Source of the DNA: Candidatus Gastranaerophilales bacterium
GTDB lineage: Bacteria > Cyanobacteriota > Vampirovibrionia > Gastranaerophilales > Gastranaerophilaceae
Reading direction: 5' to 3'
NCBI GenBank assembly: GCA_947631645.1
Contig: CANRMD010000011.1
Location: 1 to 45,882 of the forward strand
DNA: 45,882 nucleotides
Below, one piece after another: positions 8,384 to 17,858 of the stretch. Below the pieces are notes generated by a model, which saw only the letters and a program-made list of their open reading frames with translations, was not told the origin of the DNA and searched no databases. Position 1 is the first letter of the stretch. Each line of letters begins with the position of its first letter. The position numbers and the translations under genes were made by a program.

Positions 8384-9193
8384 TTATGAAGTATGAGAAG
8401 TGTTATAACATTCACAATTATTTCTTTCAATAGGAATGTTTTCTATAATTGCAACCAATAAACTTTTTAGCCTTGTTATATTGGATTTAAAAACTTGCAT
8501 AACCTCTTGATGAGTTACTGGCGGAACATCACCTACAAGCCCCGCATCATAATCTGTTATTAAAGCAATTGTTACAGGGCACATATCAAGTTCATGAACA
8601 AGATGTACTTCAGGATACTGGCTCATATTAATAACTTCCCAGCCTTGATTTGTAAAAAATTTTGATTCTGATTTAGTAGTAAATCTTGGGCCGTTAATTA
8701 CAACAACCGTTCCGGTTTCATGAACGGTTATGCCTAATTTTTTAGCTTGTTCAATCGCGATTTTTCTAAGTTCAGGGCAATATGGGTCCGCAGCAGAAGG
8801 ATGTACACAGTTAGGGCCCTCAAAATATGTATTTTTTCTGCCGTCTGTCCAATCAACATACTGATCGCAAATTACAAAATCACCGGGTTTAACATGTTTT
8901 TGTAAACTACCTGCAGCACAAGGGGAAATAACTCTTGTAACACCTAAAGATTTTAATGCCCATACATTAGCTCTATAATTTACAAGATGAGGCAAAAATC
9001 TGTGATCTCTGCCATGCCGGGGAATGAAAGCTACTTTTTTCCCGAACAATTCTCCTATTGTTATAGGGTCAGATGGTTTTCCGTATGGTGTATCTATTGT
9101 TATTTCTTCTACATTACTTCCTGATTCTTCAAAAAAACTGTAAAATCCGCTTCCGCCGATAATACCTATTTGTGCTGTAGTTCTTTCACTCAT
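8384..9193 (-). CDS. mtnP: S-methyl-5'-thioadenosine phosphorylase (MTAP/PNP family)
   Basis: A 269-residue member of the trimeric purine nucleoside phosphorylase family, which cleaves methylthioadenosine with phosphate in methionine salvage. Visible marks are GGSGFY (13-18, phosphate loop), RHG (59-61) with HLVNYRANVWALKSLGV, SPCAAGSL, NGPRFTTKSE, the MSQYPE motif and TDYDAG. TDYD is the adenine-type specificity loop of MTAP, whereas purine-6-oxo enzymes carry N there; however, Ala follows as in some actinobacterial enzymes, so a broader specificity is possible. The C-terminus carries a short Cys- and Asn-rich tail. AGGAGAAT precedes the start. Confidence 0.87.
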   Translation of the reverse strand: MSERTTAQIGIIGGSGFYSFFEESGSNVEEITIDTPYGKPSDPITIGELFGKKVAFIPRHGRDHRFLPHLVNYRANVWALKSLGVTRVISPCAAGSLQKHVKPGDFVICDQYVDWTDGRKNTYFEGPNCVHPSAADPYCPELRKIAIEQAKKLGITVHETGTVVVINGPRFTTKSESKFFTNQGWEVINMSQYPEVHLVHELDMCPVTIALITDYDAGLVGDVPPVTHQEVMQVFKSNITRLKSLLVAIIENIPIERNNCECYNTSHTS

Positions 9194-9244
9194 ATTATTC
9201 TCCTAAAATTTATATTATATTTGTAACATAGATAATAAAAAAAA

Positions 9245-9270
9245 GGAACCGTTATAACGGTTCCTTTTTT
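9245..9270. terminator. Bidirectional intrinsic terminator, perfect 20-base palindrome
   Basis: GGAACCG-TTATAA-CGGTTCC (9245-9264) is flanked by an A-run on the left and T6 on the right. It therefore works as a terminator on either strand. Its natural role here is to stop minus-strand transcription from the pseudopilin gene before mtnP. Confidence 0.85.
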
Positions 9271-9284
9271 ATTTGTAAAATTAA

Positions 9285-9875
9285 CTATTTCATTTTACCT
9301 GATGAAACTTGAAGTGAATTTTCAATCAATTCATTTTCAAATTCGTAATTATCTTGTGTAGTACTTTCTGGTGTTTGAACTTTACCATCATATCTGACTT
9401 GAATTTTCAAACCGGTACCATCTCCGTCTTTACCTCTTTTTGCGGCAATAGTTTTCAACTCTGAAGAACCTAAAGCACGGTCTACATAAATTGTACGGGT
9501 ATCCCCACCAAATTTACCTTCAAGGCCCCAGTATCTTATACCGTCAGTAGTGATAAAGTTTGGATTATCATAACTTGAAGGACCGTCACAATTAACTTCA
9601 CCTGATGTATTTAAGGCATCTGCAACTGACTTACAAAAAGCATCATCTGCAATTGTGGAATCTTTCCAATAAGCGGCAGAGTTTGCAGCAGCAGAATATA
9701 CTGTTGAATCCATAGCATCTGACACGGCACCTTGCATACTATACAATGCTTTTTTGTATGTTACTTTATCTTTATCAGGTCTTACATTATCAATAACAGG
9801 AATTAATATAGCTGCTAAAACTCCTAAAATTGCTAACGTAATCAAAGCTTCTGAAAGAGTAAATGCTTTTTTCAT
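9285..9875 (-). CDS. Type IV prepilin-like (pseudopilin) protein
   Basis: A 196-residue protein with the N-methylation motif MKKA/FTLSEALITLAILGVLAAILIPVI. Prepilin peptidase should cut after Ala4, leaving Phe1 and Glu5 and a 20-residue hydrophobic helix. The globular part has one Cys pair (near residues 82 and 95) that could form a disulfide, and ends in a charged tail. Such proteins form type IV pili or type II secretion pseudopili; the assembly genes are elsewhere. Ala rather than Gly before the cut is unusual but tolerated. The gene has its own promoter and terminator and is monocistronic. Confidence 0.88.
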   Translation of the reverse strand: MKKAFTLSEALITLAILGVLAAILIPVIDNVRPDKDKVTYKKALYSMQGAVSDAMDSTVYSAAANSAAYWKDSTIADDAFCKSVADALNTSGEVNCDGPSSYDNPNFITTDGIRYWGLEGKFGGDTRTIYVDRALGSSELKTIAAKRGKDGDGTGLKIQVRYDGKVQTPESTTQDNYEFENELIENSLQVSSGKMK

Positions 9876-9922
9876 TTTTCTTTTCCTTTAACTCAAGTTT
9901 TGTAAACTTTTTATATACTATT

Positions 9923-9951
9923 ATAATAATACCACATTTTAATAATTTCAA
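9923..9951 (-). promoter_or_regulatory. Sigma70-type promoter of the pseudopilin gene
   Basis: On the minus strand TTGAAA (9946-9951), a 17-base spacer, then TATTAT (9923-9928). The leader to the ATG at 9875 is about 40 bases and contains AAAGGA as ribosome-binding site. Confidence 0.6.
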
Positions 9952-10011
9952 CTCTTAAAAAAAATTTTTTTTTTCAATTGTTACGTTTTAATTAAAAAAA
10001 CAAATGATTAC

Positions 10012-10040
10012 TTGATATAAAATTTTTAGGTGTATATAAT
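10012..10040 (+). promoter_or_regulatory. Sigma70-type promoter of rpmE
   Basis: TTGATA (10012-10017), exactly 17 bases, TATAAT (10035-10040). Transcription would start near 10047, giving a leader of about 28 bases with AGAGG (10062-10066) before the ATG at 10075. This is the cleanest promoter in the window. Confidence 0.75.
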
Positions 10041-10074
10041 TCATTAGCGATAAATTTAGATAGAGGAAAACAAA

Positions 10075-10281
10075 ATGAAAAAAGACATACATCCGGAATA
10101 CAAAAAAACAGTTATAAAATGTGTATGCGGTAACGAAATTGAAACAGGATCCGTAGAAGAAAATATAACGGTTGAAATTTGCAACCATTGTCATCCTTTC
10201 TATACGGGTAATCAAAAAATTGTTGATACAGAAGGTCGTATCGAAAAATTCAAAAAACGTTATCAAAAAAATCAAAAATAG
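10075..10281 (+). CDS. rpmE: 50S ribosomal protein L31 (zinc-binding type)
   Basis: A 68-residue protein of the 50S subunit. It starts [10 protein letters not shown] and carries the C+ zinc ligands Cys16, Cys18, Cys36 and Cys39 (CVC...CNHC), followed by HPFYTGNQK, the L31 signature. Zinc-containing L31 can be exchanged for a zinc-free paralogue under zinc starvation in other bacteria; no paralogue is visible here. Monocistronic, with a strong promoter before and a strong hairpin terminator directly after. The antisense ORF over it is a shadow. Confidence 0.97.
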   Translation: MKKDIHPEYKKTVIKCVCGNEIETGSVEENITVEICNHCHPFYTGNQKIVDTEGRIEKFKKRYQKNQK

Positions 10282-10287
10282 CTTTTT

Positions 10288-10319
10288 GCTGTGCTTTATT
10301 TATAAAGCACAGCTTTTTT
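10288..10319 (+). terminator. Intrinsic terminator of rpmE
   Basis: A 12-base-pair stem, GCTGTGCTTTAT (10288-10299) with ATAAAGCACAGC (10302-10313), followed by T6. It separates rpmE from the thyX operon. Confidence 0.9.
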
Positions 10320-10365
10320 AATTCCCGCTTAACAAGTGGGATTTTTAATTTTACGGAGGGATTAT

Positions 10366-11064
10366 ATGAGTAAGGATAAGTTTGCACAGGTAAGATTAAT
10401 TTCAAAACCGGAAAATATGCTAAAAACAATATATACTGCGTGCAGAACTTGTTATAGTGCAGATTCTCCTTTAAATATTTATGATTGCGATTCCGCTCAA
10501 GATGAAGAAAAAATGTTGAAACTTATAAACAAAGTGGTTTCATCAGGTCATTACAGCACGATTGAACATATTCAGGTCAGTTTTGCAATCAGCAATATTT
10601 CACGGGCATGCTCTCATCAACTTGTAAGACATCGTCACATGTCTTTCTCGCAAAAATCTCAAAGATATGTTAAAGAAAAAGGTCAATTTGAATACCTTAC
10701 TCCTGATACAATTGAAAATAATCCCGAATTAAAACAAAAATTTGATGAATTTATGGGTAAAATTTCGGAATTTTACCTTGAATTAACAGAAAACGGAATC
10801 CCCGCGGAAGATGCAAGAGCTGTATTACCTAATGCGGCATCAACTTCTATGGTGGCAAGTTTAAATTTGCGTGAACTGATTCACTTGGCTAATCTTAGAT
10901 TGTGTACAAGGGCACAAAAAGAAATAAGAATACTGGTTAAAAGAATGTGTGATGCCTTAGTAGAGGAAGAACCCTGGTTAAAGGCATATTTGGTTCCGAA
11001 ATGCGAACGCTGGGGCTTTTGTGACGAAGACAAATCATGCGGCAGAATGCCTGTTAGAGGATAA
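10366..11064 (+). CDS. thyX: FAD-dependent thymidylate synthase ThyX
   Basis: A 232-residue flavoenzyme that makes dTMP from dUMP with methylene-tetrahydrofolate and NADPH. The ThyX signature RHRx7S is complete (RHR at 88-90, Ser98; [13 protein letters not shown]). Substrate-binding [20 protein letters not shown] and the C-terminal [12 protein letters not shown]...LVEEEPWL region are also present. The ATG at 10366 is chosen over a GTG at 10336 because GGAGGG (10355-10360) lies five bases upstream. It is the first gene of a run into prfA, five bases downstream. ThyX in place of ThyA is typical of many AT-rich anaerobes and cyanobacteria. Confidence 0.96.
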   Translation: MSKDKFAQVRLISKPENMLKTIYTACRTCYSADSPLNIYDCDSAQDEEKMLKLINKVVSSGHYSTIEHIQVSFAISNISRACSHQLVRHRHMSFSQKSQRYVKEKGQFEYLTPDTIENNPELKQKFDEFMGKISEFYLELTENGIPAEDARAVLPNAASTSMVASLNLRELIHLANLRLCTRAQKEIRILVKRMCDALVEEEPWLKAYLVPKCERWGFCDEDKSCGRMPVRG

Positions 11065-11069
11065 ATATT

Positions 11070-12152
11070 ATGGAAGAAATGTTAGATAAAATATTGCAAA
11101 TTGAAAATAAGTATATAGAGCTGGGGCAAATATTATCGGATCCGGAGGTAATTCAAGATTATAACAGATTTAAAACTCTTTCAAAGCAGAGAAAGGCGAT
11201 GGAAGAAACGGTTGAAGTATACCATAATTGGAAAGATTCCGAACAGGCAATATCTGATGCCGAAGAACTCTTGAAAGATGAAACTGATGAAACAATGAGA
11301 GAGTTCTTGAAAAATGAAATAACCGCAAACGAAAACAAAATGGCAGAGCTTGAAGAAAGAATGAGAGTTCTTTTATTACCGCGTGACCCTATGGATGATA
11401 AAGATATCATGCTTGAAATAAGAGGGTCGGCAGGCGGAGATGAAGCGAATATTTTTGCGGGCGATCTTATGAGAATGTATTTAAGATACGCTGATAAACA
11501 GGGCTGGCAGACTCAAATATTGAGTAAAACCGACTGCGAGGCAGGAGGAGTTTCGGAAGTTATAATTTCAATAAAAGGCGACAGCATTTATTCTAAACTT
11601 AAATATGAATCTGGTGTTCATAGAGTACAAAGAGTACCGGCAACGGAATCTCAAGGCAGAGTTCATACATCTACAGCAACAGTAGCCGTAATGCCGGAAG
11701 TTGATGATGTTGAAATCGAATTGAATATGAATGATATAGAAATTACAACCGCACGCTCAGGCGGTGCCGGCGGGCAAAATGTTAACAAAGTTGAAACAGC
11801 CGCAAGAGTTTTCCATAAACCGACAGGAATTATGATATTCTGCACGGAAGAACGTTCTCAGCTTCAAAATAAAGAAAGAGCTTTGCAAATATTAAAAGCA
11901 AAACTATACGATATGGAAGTACAAAAACAAATGAAAGAAGTAACTGACCTCAGACGTTCTCAGGTCGGTACAGGTGACAGGTCAGAGCGTATCAGAACAT
12001 ATAATTTCCCTCAAGGACGCTTGACTGACCATAGAATAAATCATAATCTTAATGTTTGGACTGTAATTGACGGCGATTTAGATGAACTTATAAACTTGTT
12101 GATGGCACACGATCAAAAATTAAAACTGGAAAAATTGGCAGAAATAAATTAA
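11070..12152 (+). CDS. prfA: Peptide chain release factor 1
   Basis: A 360-residue class I release factor for UAA and UAG. The anticodon-mimic PxT tripeptide is Pro190-Ala-Thr192 ([13 protein letters not shown]), which distinguishes RF1 from RF2 (SPF). The catalytic GGQ is at 234-236 ([11 protein letters not shown]). The N-terminal coiled domain (1-100) and the acidic insertion are of usual length. The gene starts five bases after thyX and is followed 14 bases later by rsmH. An antisense ORF near the GGQ codons is a shadow. Confidence 0.98.
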   Translation: MEEMLDKILQIENKYIELGQILSDPEVIQDYNRFKTLSKQRKAMEETVEVYHNWKDSEQAISDAEELLKDETDETMREFLKNEITANENKMAELEERMRVLLLPRDPMDDKDIMLEIRGSAGGDEANIFAGDLMRMYLRYADKQGWQTQILSKTDCEAGGVSEVIISIKGDSIYSKLKYESGVHRVQRVPATESQGRVHTSTATVAVMPEVDDVEIELNMNDIEITTARSGGAGGQNVNKVETAARVFHKPTGIMIFCTEERSQLQNKERALQILKAKLYDMEVQKQMKEVTDLRRSQVGTGDRSERIRTYNFPQGRLTDHRINHNLNVWTVIDGDLDELINLLMAHDQKLKLEKLAEIN

Positions 12153-12166
12153 ATAAAGGAATTGGG

Positions 12167-13099
12167 ATGGAGGAATTCAGGCATTACCCCGTAATGCTTA
12201 AAGAGGCAGTCGGAGCACTCAATTGCTCAGAGGGTAAATTATACATTGATGCTACACTTGGCGGCGGCGGATATAGTGAATTAATTTTGAAAAAAATATC
12301 GCCTGACGGCATACTTATTGCATTTGATGTTGATTCTGATGCTGTTGAAAATGCTAAAATTCGTTTAAAAGATTACAAAAATTTAACGATTGTTAAGGAC
12401 TCTTACAAAAATATTAAGAAATATTTAGAAGAAAATAATATAGATAAAATAACAGGCGGAATAGTTTTTGATCTTGGTGCATCTACTCCTCAATTAACCT
12501 CTAAACAAAGGGGTTTCAGTTTTTTAAGCGATGCAAAATTAGACATGCGATTTAATCAACAGGGTGATTTTTCCGCTTATGATGTGATTAATGATTATAA
12601 AGAAGCCGAATTGGTACGTATTTTTAGTGAATACGGAGAAGAAAGATTTTCCAAAAGGATTGCTAAAAAAATTGTTGAAACGAGGAAAATAAAAAAAATA
12701 GAAACAACTAAAGACCTTGTTAATATTATATTTGAAGCAACTCCGAGAATTAAATCTAAAATTCATCCGGCTACAAGAGTTTTTCAAGCAGTAAGAATTG
12801 AAGTTAATGATGAGTTAAATAATATTAAAAATACTTTAAATGATGTGCTTACATTATTAGAAAATGATGCTATACTATCTATAGTAACTTTCCATTCTTT
12901 AGAAGACAGGATTGTGAAACAATTTTTTAAAAAATACTCTAAAGAGTGGTCGGGAGAAGAAGGTAAATTTGAATATAATCCTCCTTTACTTGAATTGGTT
13001 AATAAAAAACCTATAACTGCAAGTGAAGAAGAATTAAGGGAAAATCCGCCATCAAGATCGGCAAAGTTAAGAATCGCAAAAAGAATAAATAATCGGTAG
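12167..13099 (+). CDS. rsmH: 16S rRNA (cytosine-1402 N4)-methyltransferase RsmH
   Basis: A 310-residue SAM methyltransferase (formerly MraW) that modifies C1402 in the ribosomal P site. Marks are HYPVMLKEAV (6-15), the SAM loop YIDATLGGGGYSELIL (26-41), FDLGASTPQL, RGFSFLSDAKLDMR, and the C-terminal VTFHSLEDRIVKQFF and RSAKLRIAKR. It occupies its classical place at the head of the division and cell-wall genes (rsmH-ftsL-ftsI-murE). GGAATTGGGATGG precedes and includes the start. Length is normal. Confidence 0.97.
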   Translation: MEEFRHYPVMLKEAVGALNCSEGKLYIDATLGGGGYSELILKKISPDGILIAFDVDSDAVENAKIRLKDYKNLTIVKDSYKNIKKYLEENNIDKITGGIVFDLGASTPQLTSKQRGFSFLSDAKLDMRFNQQGDFSAYDVINDYKEAELVRIFSEYGEERFSKRIAKKIVETRKIKKIETTKDLVNIIFEATPRIKSKIHPATRVFQAVRIEVNDELNNIKNTLNDVLTLLENDAILSIVTFHSLEDRIVKQFFKKYSKEWSGEEGKFEYNPPLLELVNKKPITASEEELRENPPSRSAKLRIAKRINNR

Positions 13100-13111
13100 G
13101 GGAGACACTAA

Positions 13112-13561
13112 TTGAGCAGAAGTTCAATAAAATATATTGATGCATCATACATGTATAATACTCAGAGCGTTGCGGCTCCTGTTAGTAATCCCGTTATCTA
13201 CGGAAGATTTCCTAAATACATTATTCATAAAAGATCTTCAATAGAAAAAATTAATAAAGTTCTTTCTGCAATTTTACTCGGTTTTGTTGTTTTGTCATTG
13301 GTTAGTTATTATTTTGTTTCAGATGGTGAAAAAACCATGAATTCTTTAGGAAGAGAAATTGTTGCACTTTCTAACGAAAATATTGAACTCCAAAATAAAT
13401 TGGACAATATGCACTCTTTTAACCGAGTTGATGCAATAATTCAAAATAATACAAAATTAGATACCGCTAAGAAAGTATTGGAAATTCATTCTGCTAATGC
13501 CCCTTTAAATATTAAAGTTAAACCTGCTCCCATAAATTTTAACTGGTCAATGGGATATTAA
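13112..13561 (+). CDS. FtsL-like septum-formation protein
   Basis: A 149-residue bitopic protein: a cytoplasmic head (1-48), one transmembrane helix at about 51-69 (SAILLGFVVLSLVSYYFV), and a short leucine-zipper-like coiled coil (about 77-100, LGREIVALSNENIELQNKL). This topology, and the position between rsmH and ftsI, matches FtsL, the divisome scaffold that recruits FtsB and FtsQ. Sequence similarity to FtsL is too weak to prove it. Translation starts at TTG 13112, supported by AGGGGAG (13098-13104) seven bases upstream. The C-terminus is richer in Pro, Asn and Lys than usual. Confidence 0.75.
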   Translation: MSRSSIKYIDASYMYNTQSVAAPVSNPVIYGRFPKYIIHKRSSIEKINKVLSAILLGFVVLSLVSYYFVSDGEKTMNSLGREIVALSNENIELQNKLDNMHSFNRVDAIIQNNTKLDTAKKVLEIHSANAPLNIKVKPAPINFNWSMGY

Positions 13562-13624
13562 TTTTAGTTAAATATTTATATATTTTATATTAATGTGATA
13601 CCCTGTTTATAGGGATTTTTGTAA

Positions 13625-15331
13625 ATGAATTTATCAAGCGAAAAAGATAAAATAAAAAAAATAGAAATGCGGATAAAAATAGCTCATGTTTTTCTTTTGG
13701 GTTTTTTTTCCGTGCTTATAATATATTTATTTTTATTACAAATAGTGGATATAAAACATTATAAACCGAAAGCAAAGAGTCAAAGATACAGTAAAAATTT
13801 TGTCATGAGAGGGCCAATTGTAGACAGAAACGGACTTAGACTTGCCGCGGATCAAACATCTTATAATGTTTATGCCCACAGAGAATATTTTGACCATGAA
13901 CCCGAGGAACTTGCGGAAATTTTAGCACCTTATTTAAACACAGATAAAAAAACTATAATTAAAAATATAAAAAAAGGTGCAACTGTTATACTTTTAAAGA
14001 AAGATGTAGACAGACTTACTGCTGATAAAATAAAAAAACTCGGTTTAAGAGAAATCAGTTTGGATAAGAAAAATGAAAGAGTATATCCTCAAGATGAGTT
14101 AGCCGCTCATATAATAGGATATTATAATCCTGATGCCGATACTGCATCAGGGGTTGAGTTGACAGCTAAAGAAAAGCTTGAAAAAACCAAAACAAAAATT
14201 AATGTCCAAAGAACACCAAGAGGAGATATTATATACGAAACTACTACAGACCCTGTTCTTGCGGCTACTCCTCAAGTCGGAGAAACTGTAACTCTTACTA
14301 TTGATTCAGCTATTCAGCATGTTTGCGAACGTGAACTTCTAAATATGGTTAAAGAAAAAAATGCCACAAGAGGTGCTGTTATAGTTATGACTCCTAAAAA
14401 CGGTGAAATCCTCGGTTATGCCGTATATCCAAGGTATAATCCAAATAACTATAAAAAAATATCTGCTTTAAATCTTAAAAATTGGACATTATCGGATGTA
14501 TATCCGCCGGGGTCTACATTTAAAACACTTACAGTAGCGGCAGGTATTGAAAGCGGTAAAATCAATGCGGCTTCTACAGTTTTAGATACGGGTAAAATGC
14601 AATTAGGTAACTGGACAATAACTAATTATGATTATAATAAACGTCCGTATCCGGGAATGATAAATCTTGTATCTCTTTTAGAACACTCAAGTAATGTGGG
14701 CAGTGCAAACATTGCTTTAATGATGACCCCAAATGAGTTTTATAATATTTTATACAATTTTGGAATAGGTAAAAAAACCGGTATAGATTTAAACGGGGAA
14801 TCATCAGGATTATTACCGAAACCTTTTCAATGGGACAGATCAAGACAGGCTACAATGGGTTATGGTTATGGTGCTTCCGTTACCTCAATACAAATGATTA
14901 GTGCTGTTAGTGCTTTAGCAAATGACGGAGTGAGGGTTACTCCTCATGTTATTAAATATTCTCCGGAAGAAGAAGCGGTTAAAATAAAAAAAGTTCAGGT
15001 AATCAGCCCGGAAACGGCAAGAACCGTTACTCAGCTTTTAGCTCAAAGCGTTGCAAACTCAAAGTCAGTTATTAATTTGGAAAAATATACGGTTGCAGGG
15101 AAAACAGGTACAAGTAAAAAACCTAAGGAGCATTCAAAAGGGTATTCTAATTCCTTGTATACATCAGTAGTAGGTTTTCTTCCGGCTAATAATCCTCAAA
15201 TATTGGTATATGTTGTTGTTGATGTACCTTCCACTTTCGGAGTTTGGGGAAATACGGTAGCAGGACCTGTTTTTAAAGAAGTTGCCAATCAGTGTGCGAG
15301 AATTCTTAATATTCCGCCCGATAAAATATAG
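13625..15331 (+). CDS. ftsI: Peptidoglycan D,D-transpeptidase FtsI/PBP2 (class B PBP)
   Basis: A 568-residue class B penicillin-binding protein that crosslinks peptidoglycan, most likely at the septum. One transmembrane anchor lies at about 20-41. A dimerisation domain with RGPIVDRNGLRLA follows (62-74). The transpeptidase has SxxK at Ser297-Lys300 (PPGSTFKTL), SxN at 355-357 (HSSNVGSAN) and KTG at 493-495 (AGKTGTSKKP). No PASTA domains follow. Context between an FtsL-like gene and murE favours FtsI over elongation PBP2. The ATG at 13625 has only a weak GGGA-type site, perhaps relying on coupling. Confidence 0.93.
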   Translation: MNLSSEKDKIKKIEMRIKIAHVFLLGFFSVLIIYLFLLQIVDIKHYKPKAKSQRYSKNFVMRGPIVDRNGLRLAADQTSYNVYAHREYFDHEPEELAEILAPYLNTDKKTIIKNIKKGATVILLKKDVDRLTADKIKKLGLREISLDKKNERVYPQDELAAHIIGYYNPDADTASGVELTAKEKLEKTKTKINVQRTPRGDIIYETTTDPVLAATPQVGETVTLTIDSAIQHVCERELLNMVKEKNATRGAVIVMTPKNGEILGYAVYPRYNPNNYKKISALNLKNWTLSDVYPPGSTFKTLTVAAGIESGKINAASTVLDTGKMQLGNWTITNYDYNKRPYPGMINLVSLLEHSSNVGSANIALMMTPNEFYNILYNFGIGKKTGIDLNGESSGLLPKPFQWDRSRQATMGYGYGASVTSIQMISAVSALANDGVRVTPHVIKYSPEEEAVKIKKVQVISPETARTVTQLLAQSVANSKSVINLEKYTVAGKTGTSKKPKEHSKGYSNSLYTSVVGFLPANNPQILVYVVVDVPSTFGVWGNTVAGPVFKEVANQCARILNIPPDKI

Positions 15332-15346
15332 AGTAGAGGGAAAAAT

Positions 15347-16810
15347 ATGCTGTTAAATGATTTAGTAAAACTATTAGAAAATTTTAAAACCAAAAATTTT
15401 GAAAATGTAGATATTACCGGTCTTTCTTATAATTCTAAAACCGTAAAAAAAGGTGATATTTTTATTTGTATAAGAGGTGAAGCTTCAGATGGTCACACTT
15501 ATGCAAAAAATGCCGTTGATAGTGGAGCAGCTGCTTTATTTTGTGAAGAAGAACTTAATATTGATGTTCCTCAAATTATTGTTAATGACACAAAAAGAAC
15601 CATGGCAAATATAGCTGCAGCATTTTATAATGAACCTTCAAAAGAATTAAATTTAATCGGAGTTACAGGTACTAACGGCAAAACTACGGTTACCCATTTA
15701 ATTCAAAGAATTTTGGAAGAGAATAATCAAATGTGTGCACTAATAGGTACATTGGGTTATAAATTTTCAAGTAAAGACGATTATAAGGAGGCAAAACATA
15801 CAACTCCTCAGCCGCCTGAACTTCAAAGAGATTTCAGATTAATGGCTGATAACGGAATTAAGAATGTTGTTATGGAAGTAAGTTCACATTCTTTAGAGCA
15901 AAAAAGAGTCGGATGCTGTGATTTTGACGGAGCTGTTTTTACTAATCTTACTCAAGATCATTTGGATTACCATATTACAATGAGCAATTATTTTAAAGCT
16001 AAAGCTATTCTTTTTGAAAATCTTAAAAAAGGGGCTTTCGCCGTAATTAATGCTGATGATGAGTATGCTTCGCAATTTTTGGAATGTATAAAACCCGATG
16101 TAAAAGTTTTAACGTACGGGGTTAAGAATGATGCGGACATCAAAGCTTCAGATATTGATTTTTCAATAGATGGTGCTTCTTTAACAGTTGCATTTAATAA
16201 TAAAAAAGAAAAAATGAATTTACATTTAAACGGAATGTTTAGTGTTTATAATGCCTTAGCCGCATTTAGTGCAGCTTTGGCAATGGGAATTGATGAAAAA
16301 ATTATTATAAGTGCATTGGAAAATACAAAAAGTGTAGCGGGCAGATTTGAAATAGTAAGCAAAAAACCTTTGGTTATTGTTGATTATGCTCATACACCTG
16401 ACGGTTTGGAAAATGTATTGAAAGCGGCAAGGGAACTCACCCCGGATAATTCTAAACTGATTTGTTTGTTTGGATGCGGAGGAGACAGAGATACCACAAA
16501 ACGTCCTAAAATGGGTAAAATTGCCGATGAGCTTTCCGATAAAGTAGTTGTAACTTCCGATAACCCCAGAAGCGAAGACCCTCAATTGATTATTTCCGAT
16601 ATTATGACAGGAATAAAAACCGTAGATACAAAAAGAATTTTTGTTGAGCCTGACAGACGTGAAGCCATAAAGTTTTTGAAGACAATTGCTAATCCTGAAG
16701 ATGTTATTGTTATTGCAGGTAAGGGGCATGAAGATTATCAAATTCTTAAAAACGAAACAATACATTTTGATGACCGTGAAGAAGCACGAAAAGTGTTTGT
16801 TGGTGTATAA
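15347..16810 (+). CDS. murE: UDP-MurNAc-L-Ala-D-Glu:meso-diaminopimelate ligase MurE
   Basis: A 487-residue Mur ligase that adds the third amino acid to the peptidoglycan stem peptide in the cytoplasm. ATP-binding GTNGKTT is at 108-114, followed by TTPQPPELQ for substrate binding, the NLTQDHLDYH motif, and VDYAHTPDGLENVL. The DNPR motif at 405-408 specifies meso-diaminopimelate rather than lysine, so the wall is of the Gram-negative/cyanobacterial DAP type. GAGGGAA precedes the ATG. The gene follows ftsI by 15 bases and is followed by gpsA. Length is standard. Confidence 0.97.
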   Translation: MLLNDLVKLLENFKTKNFENVDITGLSYNSKTVKKGDIFICIRGEASDGHTYAKNAVDSGAAALFCEEELNIDVPQIIVNDTKRTMANIAAAFYNEPSKELNLIGVTGTNGKTTVTHLIQRILEENNQMCALIGTLGYKFSSKDDYKEAKHTTPQPPELQRDFRLMADNGIKNVVMEVSSHSLEQKRVGCCDFDGAVFTNLTQDHLDYHITMSNYFKAKAILFENLKKGAFAVINADDEYASQFLECIKPDVKVLTYGVKNDADIKASDIDFSIDGASLTVAFNNKKEKMNLHLNGMFSVYNALAAFSAALAMGIDEKIIISALENTKSVAGRFEIVSKKPLVIVDYAHTPDGLENVLKAARELTPDNSKLICLFGCGGDRDTTKRPKMGKIADELSDKVVVTSDNPRSEDPQLIISDIMTGIKTVDTKRIFVEPDRREAIKFLKTIANPEDVIVIAGKGHEDYQILKNETIHFDDREEARKVFVGV

Positions 16811-16834
16811 TAGATAAAAATTGGAGGTACATAT

Positions 16835-17848
16835 ATGAAACTGACAGTCTTAGGTCCGGGGTGCTGGGGGTTAACACTTGCTTGGCTTCTTAACAATAAT
16901 TTTGATGAAGTAACTGTTTGGGGCAGAACTTCTGATATTTCTGACGAGTTAAAACAGTTTAAGAGAACAACTAAACCTCTAACGGTTCAACTGGATGAAA
17001 AAGTTGAAATTACCGATAATTTAGCTAAGGCTATAGACGGTGCAGACATAATACTTCTTGTTGTTGCAACTTCGGGTATAAGACCTGTTTGTCAGCAATT
17101 AAAAGAAGTAGGTTTAAAAGATAATCAAATATTAGTTAATTTGTCAAAAGGTTTGGAACTGCCGTCTTTAAAACGTATGTCTGAAGTTATAAAAGATGAA
17201 CTTCCCGACTCTAAACTTGTTATATTATCAGGACCTACTTTAGCAAAAGAGATATTGAACGGATGCCCCACTGCTGCATCTGTTGCAAGTGATGATATGC
17301 AAGCTGCGGAATTTGTTCAAAAACATTTAAATGTGCCTTCCAAATTCAGATTATATACAAATACCGATGTTATTGGTGTTGAATTTGGCGGCAGTTTAAA
17401 AAATGTAATTGCAATAGCATCCGGTTTTGCCGATGCAATGAAATTGGGTGATAATTGCAGAGGCTCTTTATTAACAAGAGGTATGGCAGAAATAGTAAGA
17501 GTAAGTGTTGCTTTAGGGGCAAGCCCCTCAACTTTATACGGATTATCAGGCATGGGTGATTTAATTGCCACTTGTTCCAGCCCGTTTAGCCGTAATTTTA
17601 CCGTAGGTTCCATGCTTGGTCAGGGTAAAAAAATTGATGATATTTTAAATGAACTCGGTTCTGTAGCGGAGGGTGTTAAAACTTCTAAAGCACTTTGTGA
17701 ACTCGCAAAAAAACTCAATCTTGAAGTTCCTGTTTCTTCTGCTATATATGAAGCTGTTTATACTGATATTACCCCTAAAGAAGTGCTTGAAAAACTGATG
17801 AACAGGAAACTGAAACAAGAAGATGAGTATAAATTAAAAACTAAATAA
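16835..17848 (+). CDS. gpsA: Glycerol-3-phosphate dehydrogenase [NAD(P)+]
   Basis: A 337-residue enzyme that reduces dihydroxyacetone phosphate to sn-glycerol-3-phosphate for phospholipid synthesis. The N-terminal Rossmann loop is GPGCWGLTLA (7-16). Further marks are NLSKGLE, the active-site region LSGPTLAKEILNGCPTAAS, the catalytic-lysine motif FGGSLKNVIAIASGFADAM, and SGMGDLIATCSSPFSRN in the C-terminal domain. GGAGG sits before the ATG. Cotranscription with murE and the next glycosyltransferase is likely (10-base gap downstream). Membrane and wall precursor genes are thus linked. Confidence 0.97.
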   Translation: MKLTVLGPGCWGLTLAWLLNNNFDEVTVWGRTSDISDELKQFKRTTKPLTVQLDEKVEITDNLAKAIDGADIILLVVATSGIRPVCQQLKEVGLKDNQILVNLSKGLELPSLKRMSEVIKDELPDSKLVILSGPTLAKEILNGCPTAASVASDDMQAAEFVQKHLNVPSKFRLYTNTDVIGVEFGGSLKNVIAIASGFADAMKLGDNCRGSLLTRGMAEIVRVSVALGASPSTLYGLSGMGDLIATCSSPFSRNFTVGSMLGQGKKIDDILNELGSVAEGVKTSKALCELAKKLNLEVPVSSAIYEAVYTDITPKEVLEKLMNRKLKQEDEYKLKTK

Positions 17849-17858
17849 AGGATATAAT